DNA of 51,885 bases from NCBI GenBank assembly GCA_015493585.1, contig WGCW01000076.1, positions 1 to 51,885 on the forward strand, written 5' to 3'. Below, piece by piece: positions 51,009-51,885 of this stretch. The notes under the pieces are model-generated. The model did no database searches and was not told the origin of the DNA. It worked only from the letters and a program-made list of their open reading frames with translations. The translations under genes were made by a program, and so were the position numbers. The stretch comes from Acidobacteriota bacterium (GTDB lineage Bacteria > Acidobacteriota > Thermoanaerobaculia > Thermoanaerobaculales > Sulfomarinibacteraceae). Positions within the stretch are counted from its first letter, which is position 1; each line of letters starts with the position of its first letter.

Positions 51009-51536
51009 GTGAACACGTTGATCCGGTTCATGGGGTTCTGTTGCGTGGCCGTTGGAATTGCCGGGTGCACGGTGTACTCGGTTCCCGAAGCAGCGAGGTA
51101 CCGGAGCCCTGCGGTTTGGCGGGATGCGTCCGTCTCGCTGCACGGCCTCAAGACCTTCATTTGGCTGTCCGGGACGACGGAGGGGCTTCAGCCCGGCAGT
51201 GTTCCCGTTACCCCTGCCGTAGCACAGAAACTGAGGACCGCCATTGTCCAGAATCTGAAATCCTGTTACCAGTTGCGAACATCGGGACGAGTTGACTTCT
51301 GGGTGGCGTTCGACATCATCCCTGCCGGCAAGACCCCCTTGCTGGTGATGCCAGACCACAAGACCGGGCTTCCGCACCTCGAGGTCTTCGTCGGGAGAGT
51401 GGGCCAGGACAAGCCGGTGTGGGCGTCAGCGGTCGCCGTACCTGCCGGTTTTCCGGAGCACGGTCAGCGGGTCGATGACATCGTCCACGACCTCTTCATC
51501 GAATTTCCAAACGGGAACCCGCGGAGCTGCGGATAG
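51009..51536 (+). CDS. Small lipoprotein, DUF4136-like
   Basis: 175 residues from GTG 51009, with AAGGAGG at 50994-51000. The signal ends in the lipobox VGIAGC, so the mature protein is lipid-anchored. The body (VSLHGLKTFIWLSG ... TPAVAQKLRTAIVQNLKSCYQLRTSGRVDFWVAFDII ... RVDDIVHDLFIEFP) follows the DUF4136 pattern. That pattern is a 'FxWL' strand, a helix before the strand carrying an odd-even hydrophobic pattern, and a final helix with DDIVHDLF-type residues. Function of the family is unknown; envelope location is likely. A TTGACA at 50971 has no matching -10, so its promoter is not clear. Confidence 0.75.
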   Translation: MNTLIRFMGFCCVAVGIAGCTVYSVPEAARYRSPAVWRDASVSLHGLKTFIWLSGTTEGLQPGSVPVTPAVAQKLRTAIVQNLKSCYQLRTSGRVDFWVAFDIIPAGKTPLLVMPDHKTGLPHLEVFVGRVGQDKPVWASAVAVPAGFPEHGQRVDDIVHDLFIEFPNGNPRSCG

Positions 51537-51885
51537 GTCATTCTAAGCACCGGTATGCCCCGGTTGAGGCACCAGGACGGTGGACGAATGCCGGAGTTGG
51601 GCACAGTGTTACATATCCCGACGTTCATCTGCCGCGTTATTTTCCCCCGCCCGCCCCGGAGGTTTCTCACGGAGAACGCGGGGAGCGCGGAGTGGGGTTC
51701 GAAGTTAACGCCCTCCTTCCTCTGGGAACCTGCCCGGCCTCTGTGGTTGCGTTCTTCAGACGGACGTCGCGTTGGATGTATCGTGAAGGGCGCGGAGCGG
51801 CCTGCGGGGGACGCAGAGAAAGACTTTGATTGCTCTGTGGTCATGGCGGTTTTCAGGACTTGGCTTGAGATGTGTGGTGCTAGCC
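51536..51885. repeat. Composite dispersed repeat at the window end
   Basis: Module A start (GGTCATTCTAAGCACC ... GCACC...GACGGTGGACGAA, 51538-51588) runs directly into module B (CAGTGTTACATATCCCGACGTT ... TTTCCCCCGC ... GGAGAACGCGGGGAGCGCGGAG, 51603-51692). It is followed by 'ggttgcgttctt' and 'acgcagagaaagac' fragments like those at 8650-8800. No gene seen in these 350 bases. Confidence 0.78.

Overview
The window is GC-rich, densely coded chromosomal DNA from a Gram-negative-type bacterium. ATGA start/stop overlaps are common between operon partners. The gene content suggests a member of the Acidobacteriota or a neighbouring phylum: a NuoCD fusion, a TPR-CHAT protein beside an ECF sigma/anti-sigma pair, large exported proteins sharing one repeated domain, and intergenic repeats of the type GTCATTCTGAG...GAAGAATCT. 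This placement is inference from style and has low confidence. I saw no rRNA, tRNA, CRISPR array, prophage or intact insertion sequence.

Layout. 1-3194: partial DEAD-box helicase (minus strand), then cysK-cysE for cysteine synthesis. 3292-6507: GntR/YtrA-type regulator, ABC ATPase and a permease with a long C-terminal extension, behind a promoter with a palindromic operator. 6742-16160: anti-sigma and ECF sigma genes (minus), a 1.25-kb repeat island, a membrane-anchored TPR-CHAT protease-like protein, a fibre-like repeat protein and a second exported protein. 16514-21117: NrtR, then nadA-nadB-nadC behind two NrtR-type operator boxes. 21211-25315: rhomboid protease, acyl-CoA carboxylase carboxyltransferase subunit, pseudo-receiver/PilZ protein (minus) and hotdog thioesterase. 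25658-32679, all minus: pepD, a Usg-1-like protein, pssA, psd, a YdcH-like small protein, nuoI, nuoCD, nuoB. 32968-44141: SYLF lipoid-binding protein, APC permease fused to a TrkA-type RCK module, a 1094-residue exported propeller protein, a 1203-residue NtrY-like histidine kinase and a lipoprotein. 44125-46966, minus: GntR regulator, alpha/beta hydrolase and DUF1648-type membrane protein, with a self-operator over the promoter. 47471-50926: surE-pcm-yqaA-acyP and an unknown gene. 51009-51536: small lipoprotein. The window ends in a dispersed repeat.

How the genes work together. cysK/cysE, nrtR/nadABC, pssA/psd and surE/pcm are coherent pathway groups. The sigma/anti-sigma/CHAT neighbourhood looks like an envelope-sensing module placed next to secreted proteins. 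The most testable new points are: an internal ribosome-binding site that could release a free RCK subunit from the APC-RCK fusion; the paired NrtR boxes; the exported domain found four times in three proteins; and several genes whose start codon sits 6-8 bases after a -10-like hexamer, which suggests leaderless mRNAs.
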